Counted from the stretch's first letter, positions 44,808 to 55,092 are shown. The stretch: DNA of 64,000 nt from Ruminococcus flavefaciens (GCA_023662725.1 JAMPIL010000007.1:1-64000); one strand, 5' to 3'. Program-made: numbers and translations. The notes: generated from the letters alone by a model not told the origin.

Positions 44808-46180
44808 ATGCTGAATACAGCGCAAAAACAAGCAGTCAATTGTGATGCTAAGAAGATATTATGCCTTGCTGGAGCAGGCACGGGAAAGACACATTCCGTG
44901 ATTTCCAGAATTTCAAGATTGATTAATGATGGTGCAGATGTTTCAAGTATTCTTATACTGACATTTACAAACGCCGCTGCTTGTGAGATGCGAGAGAGAT
45001 ATCGCAGGATACATAAAAATCAAACTTCCCCAATGTTCTGTACATTCCATAGCTATTGCTATTCTCTCATATCAAGGAATAGCGCTGTAGCGAGAAGTCT
45101 CGGCTATTATAAAGGAACTCCAAATATTGCAAATGATGTGACTATCCGAAAGATTCATACAAGGTGCAGCCAACAATGCGGTACAAAAATATCTGATGAT
45201 AAACTTAATGGCAAAACTCCTTTAAAGTCAAATGAAAGATTCCAGTATGACGTATTCTGGAAACAGTATGACAAACTGCTTCATGAAGAAAACTACATAA
45301 CTTTTGACATTATGTGTTACGGAGTCAGCAAACTATTTGCAGATAACGATCCAATTGTGGATTCAGAAAAACTAAAGTTTAAATATGTATTTGTCGATGA
45401 ATTTCAGGATACGGATCCAAAGCAATGGGATTTTGTTTCTTCTTTTACAGATTCAAACTTATTTGTATGCGGCGACGCTAAACAGGCAATTTATGGCTTT
45501 CGGGGCGCAAATAGTTCTATTATAAAATCTCTTGCTGAAAATCCTGATTGGGTAACCATCAAGCTTTCAGAAAATTATCGTTCAACAATGGAAATATGCG
45601 ATTATTCCAATAAGATACATAAAAGCTGGAAAGGAAGCACCTACAATCTTGATATTGTGAGCAGTAAACATGGAATCCAAGTCGTAGAACAAGCTGAACT
45701 GAATCTCGAATCCAATAAAGATATAATGAATATTGTCAGTGATTCTGCTGACGGAAAATCTGTAGCTATTCTTTGCAGAAGCAGCAGAAGTAAAGAAAAA
45801 ACTTGAACAACTCAATATCCCATTCAATAGTAAGAAAACCAATACAGATGTCAGTGGCATTCTGAAAAGTGCCGTTGACAGCAGTTTCTGTGTTGATTGG
45901 CTTTCAAATAAACTTCGAGCAAATGATTACAATGAATACATAAAATATTGTGCTATAGACAGCAGATACAGCACAGAACCCGGATTTATTAAATTGTATC
46001 AACATTTGCTTGAACGATACATAAAAATCATTATGCAGGTGCGTGAGATACTTTGTAATGAACAATTTGCTTATGGTAAAATTACAGCTATCAGTGAACT
46101 TCTGAACATTCCGCATGGTATCATAAAGCTTGCATCAGATGATAACGATGGTGTTATTGAATATCTCATAGAGCTTGCCG
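44808..46180 (+). pseudogene. UvrD/Rep-type DNA helicase, frameshifted and truncated
   Basis: The N-terminal half is well preserved: Q-motif LNTAQKQAVNC, Walker A LAGAGTGKTHSV, motif Ia TFTNAAACEMRER, Walker B YVFVDEFQDTDPKQWD, motif III GDAKQAIYGFRGA and motif IV LSENYRS. A slip in the A-rich run near 45795 ends the first frame at 45806; the next frame continues (KKLEQLNIPFNSKK, FIKLYQHLLERYIK) until about 46180, where the reading runs straight into an unrelated ATPase fragment. Motifs V and VI are gone, so it cannot be a working helicase. Confidence 0.8.
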
Positions 46181-47279
46181 ATTCTCTTTCAGAAGAAACT
46201 GGAATCTATGCAATCTTCAAGCACTCTGACGGTCGAGCAATGAGCGTTGAGCTGACAGTTGATGATGACAGCAAGCCAATCACAATCACAAGGACATGGG
46301 AGAAGAAAGGCAAGGACATTGTTGCAAACAGCAGTATATCCCCTGCTGTATATGATACCAAGGGGATTGTCGGAAGTTTGGAACTCCCTGTGTTCAACTT
46401 CAATGAATTTGTCGGTATGACCGCCAATAAGCTTAAGGAATGGTTTATGAATTTTCTGCCGGCTGTTGATGCAGAAATTGATTGGGATTATGAACTCAGC
46501 AACTTAATGACCTCACTGCTCAGATGACAGAGCTTGACCGTGAGATTCGTGATATGAATAACACAATCAACTCTGAGCGTGTTCAAATGGCAGAGGTTGA
46601 AAAGGCATACTCTCAGTATGATTTTGTTAGCTGCCAAATAAGTATTGATGTTAAAGGTAGCACGGTTGAGGAATTGACATTAACAATCAAGGAACTTGAA
46701 ACCGAAATCAACAATCGCCGAGATATTATCATCAAGCTGAAAGCAAACAAGAAGTACGAGGAACTGACTGATAAGCTTACCAATGAGAAATACACTATTG
46801 AGCAGGATATTGAGATCCTCAAGGTATGGTGCAAACTCACAGATGTAAATGGTTTACAATCCAAACTTATGAAAGCACCTTTTGATAACCTTGCTAATAA
46901 GATGTCCGAGTACATCTGCAAATTCTTTGAGGGTACCGGAAAATTCAAGTCTGCTGCATTCATGCTCACAGAGAAAGCAAACAGCTTCAGTTTTGGTGTA
47001 ACAGATTCTACCGGTACATATATCGAGTTTGACCTCCTTTCAAGCGGTGAGAAATGTTTGTACACACTTGCTATGCTGCTCTGTATCGTTGAGGTGTCAG
47101 ACTCACCACTGAAACTTGTGATGATATATGACCTTCTGGCCCACCTTGACACAGCAATAATTAAGGATTGCTTTTCAACCTTATATTCTATTAGTACCGT
47201 TCACGTACTACTTGCCGGAGTGCAGGACTGCCTGCATTCTAATGCAGATGAATTTGTTGTTGAAGTAGTATCAGATTGA
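46181..47279 (+). pseudogene. SMC/RecN-like ATPase fragment fused to the helicase remnant
   Basis: Follows the helicase fragment in frame (VELTVDDDSKPITITRTWEK), slips just before 46524, then continues through a coiled coil (EELTLTIKELETEINNRRD) to the C-terminal ATP-binding lobe with the ABC-type signature DLLSSGEKCLYTLAML and Walker B LVMIYDLLAHLD. The N-terminal lobe with Walker A is missing; a deletion between two genes explains the junction. Phage and ICE genomes often carry such SMC-like proteins. Confidence 0.75.
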
Positions 47280-47308
47280 TCATCAACTGTTAATTGGAGG
47301 AATCAATA

Positions 47309-47746
47309 ATGCAAAGACCAGATGGTTTTCTTGATGAAGGTAAGGATTATACTGTGACTGTAACAAAAATACTTTCTAAAGGTATAACTGTTAGAATTAA
47401 AGATACAGAATATACAGACTTTATTCACATCTCAAAAATATCAACAGAATTTGTATCAAATATCAATGAATATGTAAAGTTGAGAGACATACTGTCTGCA
47501 CATGCAATTAAAAGAGGTGACAAAATCAGTGAACCTGAACTGTCCTTACAACATTTACATCTCAAATCGTTATATCATGCAGAGAGAAGTACGTATGATA
47601 CTGAAGTTGTTACCAAAGTTTCTTCTGAAAGAAATCCGGAAGATATGATAGCTGCTGCAAATTTATCACTCAAAGATAAGATGCAGACAATCCATTCCAG
47701 AACAGAAAGAAAGCGTAAAAATCCAAAACGCAAATCAAAATTTTAA
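47309..47746 (+). CDS. S1-domain RNA-binding protein
   Basis: The start at 47309 follows GGAGG; a TTG five codons earlier overlaps that site. The 145-residue protein starts with an S1-like OB fold of about 70 residues (VTVTKILSKGITVRIKDTEY, DFIHISKIS) and ends in a basic tail (RTERKRKNPKRKSKF) suited to nucleic-acid binding. It belongs to the island's gene block and is intact. Confidence 0.7.
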   Translation: MQRPDGFLDEGKDYTVTVTKILSKGITVRIKDTEYTDFIHISKISTEFVSNINEYVKLRDILSAHAIKRGDKISEPELSLQHLHLKSLYHAERSTYDTEVVTKVSSERNPEDMIAAANLSLKDKMQTIHSRTERKRKNPKRKSKF

Positions 47747-47762
47747 TATTCAGGAGGATTAC

Positions 47763-48161
47763 ATGATCAAAGAAAAAATTATTTTTGAGTCTACTCTTAC
47801 CGGCAAAATCTATGATTCATTAACAGACGCTCTTGAAGCTGAAAAGTCGGAACAAACTGATTCAAGTATGCCGATCAACAAGTTCCGTGAGGTAGCACGT
47901 GAGTTCAGAGAAAAACTCAATAACATTAATTTGCGTTATACTGAGCTTAAACATGAAACAATTGAATTACACCGAAAGTATGATCCGATTCTGAATTCTA
48001 TGGCAAAAGCTCTAAATTCTATGAGTGTGGATGTTTCAAAGATTGACAATACAGACAGTGAAAAGTATGATACAGTAATTCATGAATCTCATCCGAAAGC
48101 AAGAATAGTCAAAGTTCATACAAGCTCATTCAGAAAATCTGATTTTTCACAGCAGCTTTGA
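47763..48161 (+). CDS. Hypothetical coiled-coil protein of the island
   Basis: 132 residues behind a strong AGGAGG site, 16 bp after the S1 gene. The N-terminus reads IIFESTLTGKIYDSLTDALEAE, a pattern typical of small phage proteins that take a residue-level helix-turn. The middle part is helical (FREKLNNINLRYTELKHET). Unknown function. Confidence 0.6.
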   Translation: MIKEKIIFESTLTGKIYDSLTDALEAEKSEQTDSSMPINKFREVAREFREKLNNINLRYTELKHETIELHRKYDPILNSMAKALNSMSVDVSKIDNTDSEKYDTVIHESHPKARIVKVHTSSFRKSDFSQQL

Positions 48162-48375
48162 AAAATCAAAAACTTGAACAGAGCAAATCTTTAATATAAG
48201 TGGTCGGGAAATTATCCCCGACAGGGAATCTGCAATGAGCAGAGTACTGTCCGTCTGGTGGGTTGGCGGCAGACAAGTTGAAATGTGAGTGCAAATCTCA
48301 CTTTCAGTGCCAATAGTTTCAATTTTATACTCCTTCATTTTTGCAGGCGTATGATAAAATCACTGCCTGCAATAT
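48162..48375. other. Non-coding stretch with a tRNA-like T-arm
   Basis: No gene here. Around 48286-48302 a perfect GTGAG/CTCAC stem with a 7-base loop and a CCA about 11 bases on resembles the T-arm end of a tRNA, but I could not fold a matching acceptor, D or anticodon arm. It may be a decayed tRNA of the same cluster. Confidence 0.3.
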
Positions 48376-48452
48376 GGGCTATTAGCTCAGTCGGTCAGAG
48401 CTTCCGCCTCATAAGCAGATGATCCTTGGTTCAAGTCCAAGATAGCCCACCA
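48376..48452 (+). tRNA. tRNA with CAU anticodon (Met, or Ile2 if lysidine-modified)
   Basis: Acceptor GGGCTAT pairs with ATAGCCC, followed by A and an encoded CCA. D-arm GCTC/GAGC, anticodon loop CTCATAA (CAT), T-arm CTTGG with CCAAG around TTCAAGT. The anticodon stem has one C-A mismatch, which hints at mild decay or a mobile-element origin. Confidence 0.8.
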
Positions 48453-48548
48453 GCCCTTGAAAAAGGGCATGTCCTCTTTCTTTTGTTCTACACATTTTAT
48501 AATTTCCTTTTGTCCTGAATATTGGATAATAACTCAGGACACATTTAT

Positions 48549-48623
48549 GCATCATTCGTCTAATGGTTAAGACATCAGATCCCCATTCTGAAAATGAGAG
48601 TTTGATTCTCTTATGATGCTCCA
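48549..48623 (+). tRNA. tRNA-Gly (CCC)
   Basis: Acceptor GCATCAT pairs with ATGATGC and is followed by T and an encoded CCA. D-arm GTCT/AGAC, anticodon stem TCAGA/TCTGA with loop TCCCCAT (anticodon CCC), T-arm GAGAG with CTCTT around TTTGATT, where the usual TTCGA is replaced by TTTGA. Probably functional but diverged, and carried by the mobile element. Confidence 0.75.
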
Positions 48624-48891
48624 CTGTTCCAATGCCTAACAACGTACTCGCTGTTAGGCAGAGATGTCCTAATACGTCGAAGGGACTTTTGACGACGTTA
48701 AATATGAAAATAGGTCTTCGTGGGAAGCTACAAAAGTTGGACATAGCAGGGGATGTAGCAAATGTTGAATTGGTTATTCAATACAATTATTAAGAATATG
48801 AGGTAATGACTTATATTCTTGATCAATATACAAGGATGCTGGAACGGTAGGCAAACAGTCATATTAAAGCTCGCATCTGCGGGCTTTTTTT
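48624..48891 (+). terminator. Structured non-coding stretch ending in a terminator
   Basis: A perfect inverted repeat TGCCTAACA/TGTTAGGCA lies at about 48633-48660. Near 48835 the bases GGATGCTGGAACGGTAGGCA resemble the 5' end of a tRNA-Leu. The stretch ends in a clear terminator: AAAGCTCGC (48866-48874) and GCGGGCTTT (48879-48887) followed by T residues. It closes the tRNA transcript. No protein gene is visible. Confidence 0.6.
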
Positions 48892-48923
48892 GATGTTTCA
48901 GAGCAGAAATTTCTTGTATAATG

Positions 48924-48992
48924 TGCATTTCATGCCAAAATTCTGCATTTCATGCCACAAATATTGACAACCGAAACGTAAATTGTTACAAT
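48924..48992 (+). promoter_or_regulatory. Regulated promoter module, copy B (upstream of the protease-lectin genes)
   Basis: Boxes TGCATTTCATGCCAAA at 48924 and TGCATTTCATGCCACA at 48944 are 20 bp apart. TTGACA follows at 48964, again 20 bp on, then 17 bp and TACAAT (48987-48992), then TAATTATA. Same layout as copies A and C. The leader to the first protease gene is about 160 bases long and has a T-rich stretch followed by GGGGGAG. Confidence 0.82.
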
Positions 48993-49153
48993 TAATTATA
49001 AACAAACACTCATAATTTTGTGTTAAATGTGCAAGTGTTTTAAAAAGTGCTTGGATTTTATAATTTTTTTGGGGGAGTTGATTAAAATGGTGCTTTGAAA
49101 TCAAATGCAGAGGAAGTGCTTTAATTATATTAAATTTAAGAAGGAGTGTTTAT

Positions 49154-51739
49154 ATGAAAAGAATAGTAAGTATTTTAGTGTTAATGACAATAGCAGTATC
49201 ATGTATACGATTTAGTCCATGTAACTTGAAAACTGTAGCAGCAAATGACAATAATTCTCCATGGCTTGTTTCTTCTCAAAATGATGAAAATATTTTGTTT
49301 TATCCTGATTCTAATACTAAAGCGCCAAAGTCTTATGAAGAAAATGGTGTTTCATATTCATTGGCAATCAGAAATCTATCCGGCAGTCGTACTGCGTATT
49401 ATGAGAAAACATTTTATGTGCAGAAAAACACAGATTATGTTATAAATGCTTTTGTAAAAAGTACTTTTACAAAAACAGCGTCTAAAACTGGTTTTAATAC
49501 TAAACAGGTTATGCCAACGAAAATCGTTGTAATCGATGGAAGCAAAACTATTGAAAGTTATACTTCAATTGGTCAGGATAATGAATGGCAAGAGACAAGT
49601 GTCGGATTTAAAACCGATACAAATACAATTATAAAGATCAGATTATATGTTGATTTTAATCAGCCAGGCACAGTCTGGTTTGATAACATACGATTGGACA
49701 AGCCTGAAAAAACAAAAGTATTAATGTTAGCATATGACGAAATTGATGCCGTGTATGATAATGTCAGCTACTATTCTGAAAGAAAATCTGAAGTTACAAA
49801 TGAGGTTGTTATTGAAACAATGAAAATGTTTGATGATGAAATGAAAGAATTGTCTAATTCTAAAATCATTACAGATACAACAGTAATATTTCCGGGTACA
49901 TTGTCAAACTTGCATTTTGCAGGCGACCGTATGTATGCAAACTACAGCGACATCAAAGAAGTAGTGGAAAGTCAGCCACAAAATTATGATTTTGTATTTG
50001 TTTTAATGCCGGCAAATGCTGAAAAATATATAAACGGCAAAACCCCATATATGGGTGTTTGTTATTCAGCAGAAGGTGTTGCGAATATAGATCAGGGGTT
50101 GGCAGCCGGAAGTCTCCCAACTGAATATAACGCTCCTGTGGATGGAATATGTCATGAGTTTATACACTATATAGAATATTTAAGCAAATCAAAATTAAAT
50201 TCTGAAGCTCCGTTTTTGGATCATTATGAAACGGGGTTTGATTATGATTCGGACGGAGATAAAAGAATAAAAATAAACGGAATATGGTATAATTCTTATT
50301 ATGATTATTATACGTCGAATATAAATACAAGTAATAATAAAAATTATGTTGAAAAAGTTGATATTCAGACTCCGCCGATTTACCAGCATTTAAATGTAAA
50401 ATATCAATGGTATTATGATGTTTTAAATGGTCAGGTTCAGCATTACGATTCAGGATTCTGGGGACATAGGAGTATAAGCATTCTAAAAGACGGAACTGTT
50501 TCAGAATATCATATGAATACAGAAATGATACCAAGCGGCATTTATAACCTTAAAAATAATTACTATACTTCTAATCCCTATTTAAAAGAAGATAATACGG
50601 TTTTAAGCCATGTATCAGAAAAGGGCAGCATTAATGAATATTGGAACATAAACTGTGTTGACGGTTATTATGAATTAACTCCGCTGAATAACCCCTCATT
50701 AAGACTTACCGTTGATAATTTAAGTTTATCTTCACAGCCTGACAAAGGCACAATAAAGTTGGTTGCGGCAAATAACAGCAATCACCAGAAATGGCTTATA
50801 AAAAAGGTTAGCACAAATCAATATAAAATAGTACCCAAACTGGACAGTGCCAGATGTTTTGAATATGCATACGGTGGAGTTGTCAATGAAGCTCAGATGT
50901 GGATTTATGTAGGCGGAAATAATCAAAAATGGTCTTTTGAGAATGTCGATACTTTTACAAATGGTACATATAACATAAGAAATAATTATTATAATCAATA
51001 TATTAAGTTTAATGGTGATTCTTCATTATCTCTTTCAGTCAGCAACAGTACATTGGCAGATAATTGGGTATTTGAGAAAGTGGGAGATTATTTTAAAATA
51101 AGACCTGCATTAAGTTACAATACCCCCCTTAGTGTGAAAGAAATTAGTCTTTCTGAAAATTCAGCTAAAGGACAAATAGAATTTAAAGAAAATACTTATG
51201 ATTATTCTCAGTTATGGATCGTAGTAAAACTCAATGATAGTTCATATCGAATAACTTCTGCTATGAATCCAAATAAATGCTTTGAATATGCTTATGGCGG
51301 AGTTATCAATGAAGCTCAAATGTGGAATTTTGTGGGTGGAACAAATCAGAAGTGGACCTTGGAAAAAGATAATATTACCATAAGTAAAACTATGAAAAAT
51401 CCTTATTATAATAATTATTTATCAGGCAATTTATCAATGTCAGGCAGCAGTTATAACTGGACTATAAAACCATATGAAAATTATTATATTATTTATAATT
51501 CAAACGGAAGATTAACATTAAGCGGTGTTTCAAACGGGAGCAAAGTTTATTTAAGCAATAATTCTGAAATAACTGATGATCAAAAATGGACGATTAATAT
51601 ATTGGATAATGGTAATTATGTAATTTCTTCTATGTTAAATAATCAAAAATGTTTAGAGTATAGTTATGGAGGTATTACTAATCAACTTCAAGTGTGGGAA
51701 TATGGAAATGGTAATAATCAACAGTGGATACTAAATTAA
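49154..51739 (+). CDS. Secreted HExxH metallopeptidase with CBM-like and ricin-type lectin domains
   Basis: An 861-residue exported protein with AAGGAG upstream. The signal peptide covers about residues 1-31. Residues about 60-190 form a jelly-roll carbohydrate-binding-like domain (AYYEKTFYVQKNTDYVINAF to WFDNIRLDKP). Residues about 195-420 carry the zincin motif CHEFIHYIEYL. From about 450 there are ricin/CBM13-type repeats marked by QKW or QQW (NSNHQKWLIKK, GGNNQKWSFEN, GTNQKWTLEKD, GNNQQWILN) and repeated CFEYAYGG segments. It should bind and cut glycosylated protein outside the cell. No dockerin, so it is free or surface-bound by its lectins. Confidence 0.82.
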   Translation: MKRIVSILVLMTIAVSCIRFSPCNLKTVAANDNNSPWLVSSQNDENILFYPDSNTKAPKSYEENGVSYSLAIRNLSGSRTAYYEKTFYVQKNTDYVINAFVKSTFTKTASKTGFNTKQVMPTKIVVIDGSKTIESYTSIGQDNEWQETSVGFKTDTNTIIKIRLYVDFNQPGTVWFDNIRLDKPEKTKVLMLAYDEIDAVYDNVSYYSERKSEVTNEVVIETMKMFDDEMKELSNSKIITDTTVIFPGTLSNLHFAGDRMYANYSDIKEVVESQPQNYDFVFVLMPANAEKYINGKTPYMGVCYSAEGVANIDQGLAAGSLPTEYNAPVDGICHEFIHYIEYLSKSKLNSEAPFLDHYETGFDYDSDGDKRIKINGIWYNSYYDYYTSNINTSNNKNYVEKVDIQTPPIYQHLNVKYQWYYDVLNGQVQHYDSGFWGHRSISILKDGTVSEYHMNTEMIPSGIYNLKNNYYTSNPYLKEDNTVLSHVSEKGSINEYWNINCVDGYYELTPLNNPSLRLTVDNLSLSSQPDKGTIKLVAANNSNHQKWLIKKVSTNQYKIVPKLDSARCFEYAYGGVVNEAQMWIYVGGNNQKWSFENVDTFTNGTYNIRNNYYNQYIKFNGDSSLSLSVSNSTLADNWVFEKVGDYFKIRPALSYNTPLSVKEISLSENSAKGQIEFKENTYDYSQLWIVVKLNDSSYRITSAMNPNKCFEYAYGGVINEAQMWNFVGGTNQKWTLEKDNITISKTMKNPYYNNYLSGNLSMSGSSYNWTIKPYENYYIIYNSNGRLTLSGVSNGSKVYLSNNSEITDDQKWTINILDNGNYVISSMLNNQKCLEYSYGGITNQLQVWEYGNGNNQQWILN

Positions 51740-51852
51740 TAATTTCATTAATAGTACTGTTTGTTCAAGACAAAGAATTTTTCCAAGAGTTAAAATTTGA
51801 ATGTTTAATTTAGGTCGATAGATATTCGAAAATAAAAATTAAGGAGGAAAAT

Positions 51853-54393
51853 ATGAAGATCAAAAAAATTGTTTCTGTTTTTACAATGTTTATGGTTCTC
51901 TTAACGATAGTCACATCGTTAAGACCAAATAACGGCAGTGCAGCTGCTATTGACTCTTTAAGTAATAATGTTGCAAATAATCAAATGCTTATCAATGAAG
52001 CAAAAGAACAAGTTGTAAATCAAGATCATACGTCGTTAGTAATGCCAGGAAAGTTTAATATTCTGTATCTTGTGTTTAGAAATGTTAATGTTAAAAACAA
52101 CGATAATACTACTACGGCATGGAAAATGAATTCTACTACTGATAAAGCATATATGGATACATGTATTGCAAGTTTTAAAGAAAACGTTGAAAGGCTTTCA
52201 AAATATAATGTAAAATTAAATATAACCACCATTTATATTGATGAATTAATAAATCTGAATGCAAATGTATCCATGGATCCTGTAACTGATTACATTAAAG
52301 CCAATTATATAGATCAGATGGAATCTATAGATTCTGTTATTGCTTGCTATAAAGGTGAAAATAGTGGCGGTTATACAACAAGCGGAATATTTCCTTCATA
52401 TGGATATTCATGTTACAGAACTGCACTAAATTCATGGGATGCTTCTTTTGCACCTGAAGGTCCAGATATTTCAATATATGATATAGGTGTGCCGATTCAT
52501 GAATGGCTGCACCAGCTTGAGGGATACCGTTCATATCTTGGAATTGATTTTCCAAAGACCCATGGACACTTAAGTACACTTTATGGCGGAAGTGAACAGT
52601 ATACCGGATATCAGGATTATGGTGCTAATGGAAGTAGCCGATGCACAGCTTACTATTTGGATTTCTTAGGAGGAACTGTTTTATACAATAATGATAGCCT
52701 TATTGGTATGTATCCAAAAATGTGGAATGTTACACCAACGTCCATGGAGGTCGGCAGATACTATATCAAAAATGTTGCTACTGGTAATTATCTTGATTAT
52801 GATTCATCAGTGCCTATTACTCAGGAGACTGTTGCAATACAAACCTCTTTTGTCACAGGTAAAAAATCACAGCAATGGATACTTACAACTTCATCAAATA
52901 ACGGATATGTCAAAATTCAGCCGGTTTCCAATAAGTCAAGATATGTAACTGAATGGGGCAATAACGTAAAAATGTGGGGATATTATAATAATGACGTTCA
53001 TGACTGGAAATTTACTATGAATTCTGACGGAACGTATAAAATTAGTCCGAAGAGTAATTCTAATTTGGCATTGTGTCTGAACAATAGTACAGCAACTGCA
53101 ACGCTTGCAGCTACATCGACAAACTCAAATCAAAAATGGGAGCTTGTTGAAATTCCCAAAATTGAAAGCGGCGTTTCTTATACTATAAAAAATGCAGCTA
53201 CAGGAAAATATTTTGACTATACTCCTTCAGAACAAGCGGTACCGTTAAAACAGCGAGATACCTTTAACACAAAATCTGCGCAGCAATGGAAGATTAATTA
53301 TACAGGAAATGGTTTATATAAAATCAATCCTGCAACAGATTCTCAAAAGTATATAAGTGCAATAAATAATGATGTAGAAATGTGGGGATGGTACGCCACA
53401 GAATATCATGACTGGGAAATTTCTTTAAATAGCGATGGTACTTTTAAAATCAGTCCTTACAAAAGATCATCATTAGCAATGACTGTAACCAGTTCTACAG
53501 AAAATGTAACGCTAGCAACATATTCATCTTCGGACAGCAAACAAAAATGGATATTAGAAGAGGTTCCTAAAGTAAGAAGCAGTACTTATCGTTTTAAGAA
53601 TTTAACAAGTGGCAAATATCTTGATTATGATTCTACGATTCCAATTTCGCAGGAAACATCTGTGGTACAAAATACGCTTTCCTCTTCAAAAACATCTCAG
53701 CAATGGAATGTTACTGAATTGGAAAATGGTTTTTACAGAATTAAACCAGTATCTGATTCGGCACGTTATCTAAGCGCATGGTATAATCCTGTAATGTGGG
53801 GATATTATTCTTATTCTCCTGAACAGCATGACTGGCTGTTCATTCCGAATTATGACGGAACATATAGCCTTTCGCCTGCAATGTATTCGTCCAAAGTTAT
53901 AAGCATAGCTAATACTACTGGCTCAACTGCAACTTTGGAAACATATTCAGCTTCGAATAAAAATCAAAAATGGATATTGGAGGAAGTTAGTCCCACTATT
54001 AAAGAAGGCGTTTATTATTTTAAAAATTTATCATCCAATAAGTATCTGAAAAATTATAATAATACATTAAATCAATCCTACCTTGAGTTAACCCAAAAAG
54101 AGTATAATTATAAGCTAGCCGAAAATCAGCAGTGGAGAATTAGTTCGATTGGAAATGGAAATTTTAAAATTTGCCCTGTAAATGATTCGACAAAGTTTTG
54201 GATTGTAAGTGGCAACAGTATTATAATAGGAAGTTCATCAAATTCGTGGAAATTTGTTTTAAACAATGATGGAACATTTAAAATTCAAAATTCGAGCAAA
54301 TATCTTGAGAGTACTCTTTCAGGTGCGTTATCTTTAAAGGCGTATTCAGATTCGGATAATCAGAAATGGACGCTTGTTTATCTTCATGAATAA
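51853..54393 (+). CDS. Secreted HExxH metallopeptidase with about four ricin-type lectin domains
   Basis: An 846-residue exported protein with AAGGAGG upstream. Signal peptide about residues 1-35, then a zincin domain (about 55-290) with VPIHEWLHQLEGYRSYLG and a downstream Gly-rich THGHLSTLYGGSEQY. The rest is an array of ricin-like beta-trefoil repeats, each with a YLDYDS or YFDYTP start, MWGYY or MWGWY and a QKW/QQW end. It shares overall plan but little sequence with the preceding protein, and the two were probably paired for different glycoprotein targets. It lies 113 bp downstream, likely on the same transcript from promoter copy B. Confidence 0.82.
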   Translation: MKIKKIVSVFTMFMVLLTIVTSLRPNNGSAAAIDSLSNNVANNQMLINEAKEQVVNQDHTSLVMPGKFNILYLVFRNVNVKNNDNTTTAWKMNSTTDKAYMDTCIASFKENVERLSKYNVKLNITTIYIDELINLNANVSMDPVTDYIKANYIDQMESIDSVIACYKGENSGGYTTSGIFPSYGYSCYRTALNSWDASFAPEGPDISIYDIGVPIHEWLHQLEGYRSYLGIDFPKTHGHLSTLYGGSEQYTGYQDYGANGSSRCTAYYLDFLGGTVLYNNDSLIGMYPKMWNVTPTSMEVGRYYIKNVATGNYLDYDSSVPITQETVAIQTSFVTGKKSQQWILTTSSNNGYVKIQPVSNKSRYVTEWGNNVKMWGYYNNDVHDWKFTMNSDGTYKISPKSNSNLALCLNNSTATATLAATSTNSNQKWELVEIPKIESGVSYTIKNAATGKYFDYTPSEQAVPLKQRDTFNTKSAQQWKINYTGNGLYKINPATDSQKYISAINNDVEMWGWYATEYHDWEISLNSDGTFKISPYKRSSLAMTVTSSTENVTLATYSSSDSKQKWILEEVPKVRSSTYRFKNLTSGKYLDYDSTIPISQETSVVQNTLSSSKTSQQWNVTELENGFYRIKPVSDSARYLSAWYNPVMWGYYSYSPEQHDWLFIPNYDGTYSLSPAMYSSKVISIANTTGSTATLETYSASNKNQKWILEEVSPTIKEGVYYFKNLSSNKYLKNYNNTLNQSYLELTQKEYNYKLAENQQWRISSIGNGNFKICPVNDSTKFWIVSGNSIIIGSSSNSWKFVLNNDGTFKIQNSSKYLESTLSGALSLKAYSDSDNQKWTLVYLHE

Positions 54394-54515
54394 AGCTATT
54401 GATTAGATATTATATAAGAAAGTTAATTGAACTGAAAAGTAAACGTTTAACCAAATAATTACTAATAATTGAGTAAAAATACACATCTACTAAAATTTTT
54501 AAAGATGATAAACTT

Positions 54516-54549
54516 AACACCATCTGAACTTCAAAGTTTAGATGGTGTT
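54516..54549 (+). terminator. Hairpin after the protease-lectin genes
   Basis: AACACCATCT (54516-54525) pairs perfectly with AGATGGTGTT (54540-54549) and is followed by ATTTATTTG. It is about 120 bp after the stop codon and probably ends the operon. Confidence 0.7.
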
Positions 54550-54654
54550 ATTTATTTGTCAGCATTTGTTTTTACTACTCGTTAATTTATAATCATATAA
54601 CAAGAGTATACAGCCTGATATTACTACATACTTTCAGTTTTTATTATTCAAACC

Positions 54655-54687
54655 AGTCGATACATAAAAGTGTATCGGCTGATTTTT
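54655..54687 (+). terminator. Second terminator before the island resumes
   Basis: AGTCGATACA (54655-54664) pairs with TGTATCGGCT (54671-54680, one G-U) followed by GATTTTT. The bases between 54550 and 54654 show no gene. Confidence 0.75.
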
Positions 54688-54738
54688 GCTATATAGAAAT
54701 CGTTATTATTTATATATAGTGATTTGAAAAGGAGCATG

Positions 54739-55092
54739 ATGGTTGTGGATACAAAATAACAGATATTGAAAAGATATTTTTCAAAAGAGTTTATCTCTAA
54801 AATGCAAAATGCTATGGTTATGTCACATTATAAGTACGACTGGTGTTCTCAAACATATCCTGAATTAGCACAGGCCTATAAAAGCATTGAGGAACGTTTG
54901 GATCTGTATAAGAAAACACATAATACAGAATATCTTATAGATATTGCTAATTTTGCAATGATTGAATTCAAACATCCCTCATTTAAAGATGCTAAGTATA
55001 TAGCTAATGACAGTAATGCATCACCTGGCTTAAAATATGGGATTTCATATAAGGAAATGATGGAGAAATTTAAAAATGGAAATCATTTTTAA
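54739..55092 (+). pseudogene. Phage-type small protein with an early in-frame stop
   Basis: A good AAGGAG precedes ATG 54739, and the frame reads MVVDTK then TAA at 54757. It continues in the same frame as QILKRYFSKEFISKMQ, MSHYKYDWCSQTYPELAQA and YLIDIANFAMIEFKHPSF to 55092. The later part is typical of phage and ICE proteins of about 110 residues with a YLIDIANFAMIEF motif. A TTG at 54766 could rescue translation, but it has no ribosome site. The 3' end overlaps the methyltransferase start by 17 bases. Confidence 0.6.

Noticed and set aside
49154-54393. Ricin-like toxins
   Set aside because: Only the lectin (beta-trefoil) repeats resemble ricin B chain. No ribosome-inactivating A-chain domain is present; the other domains are zincin-like.
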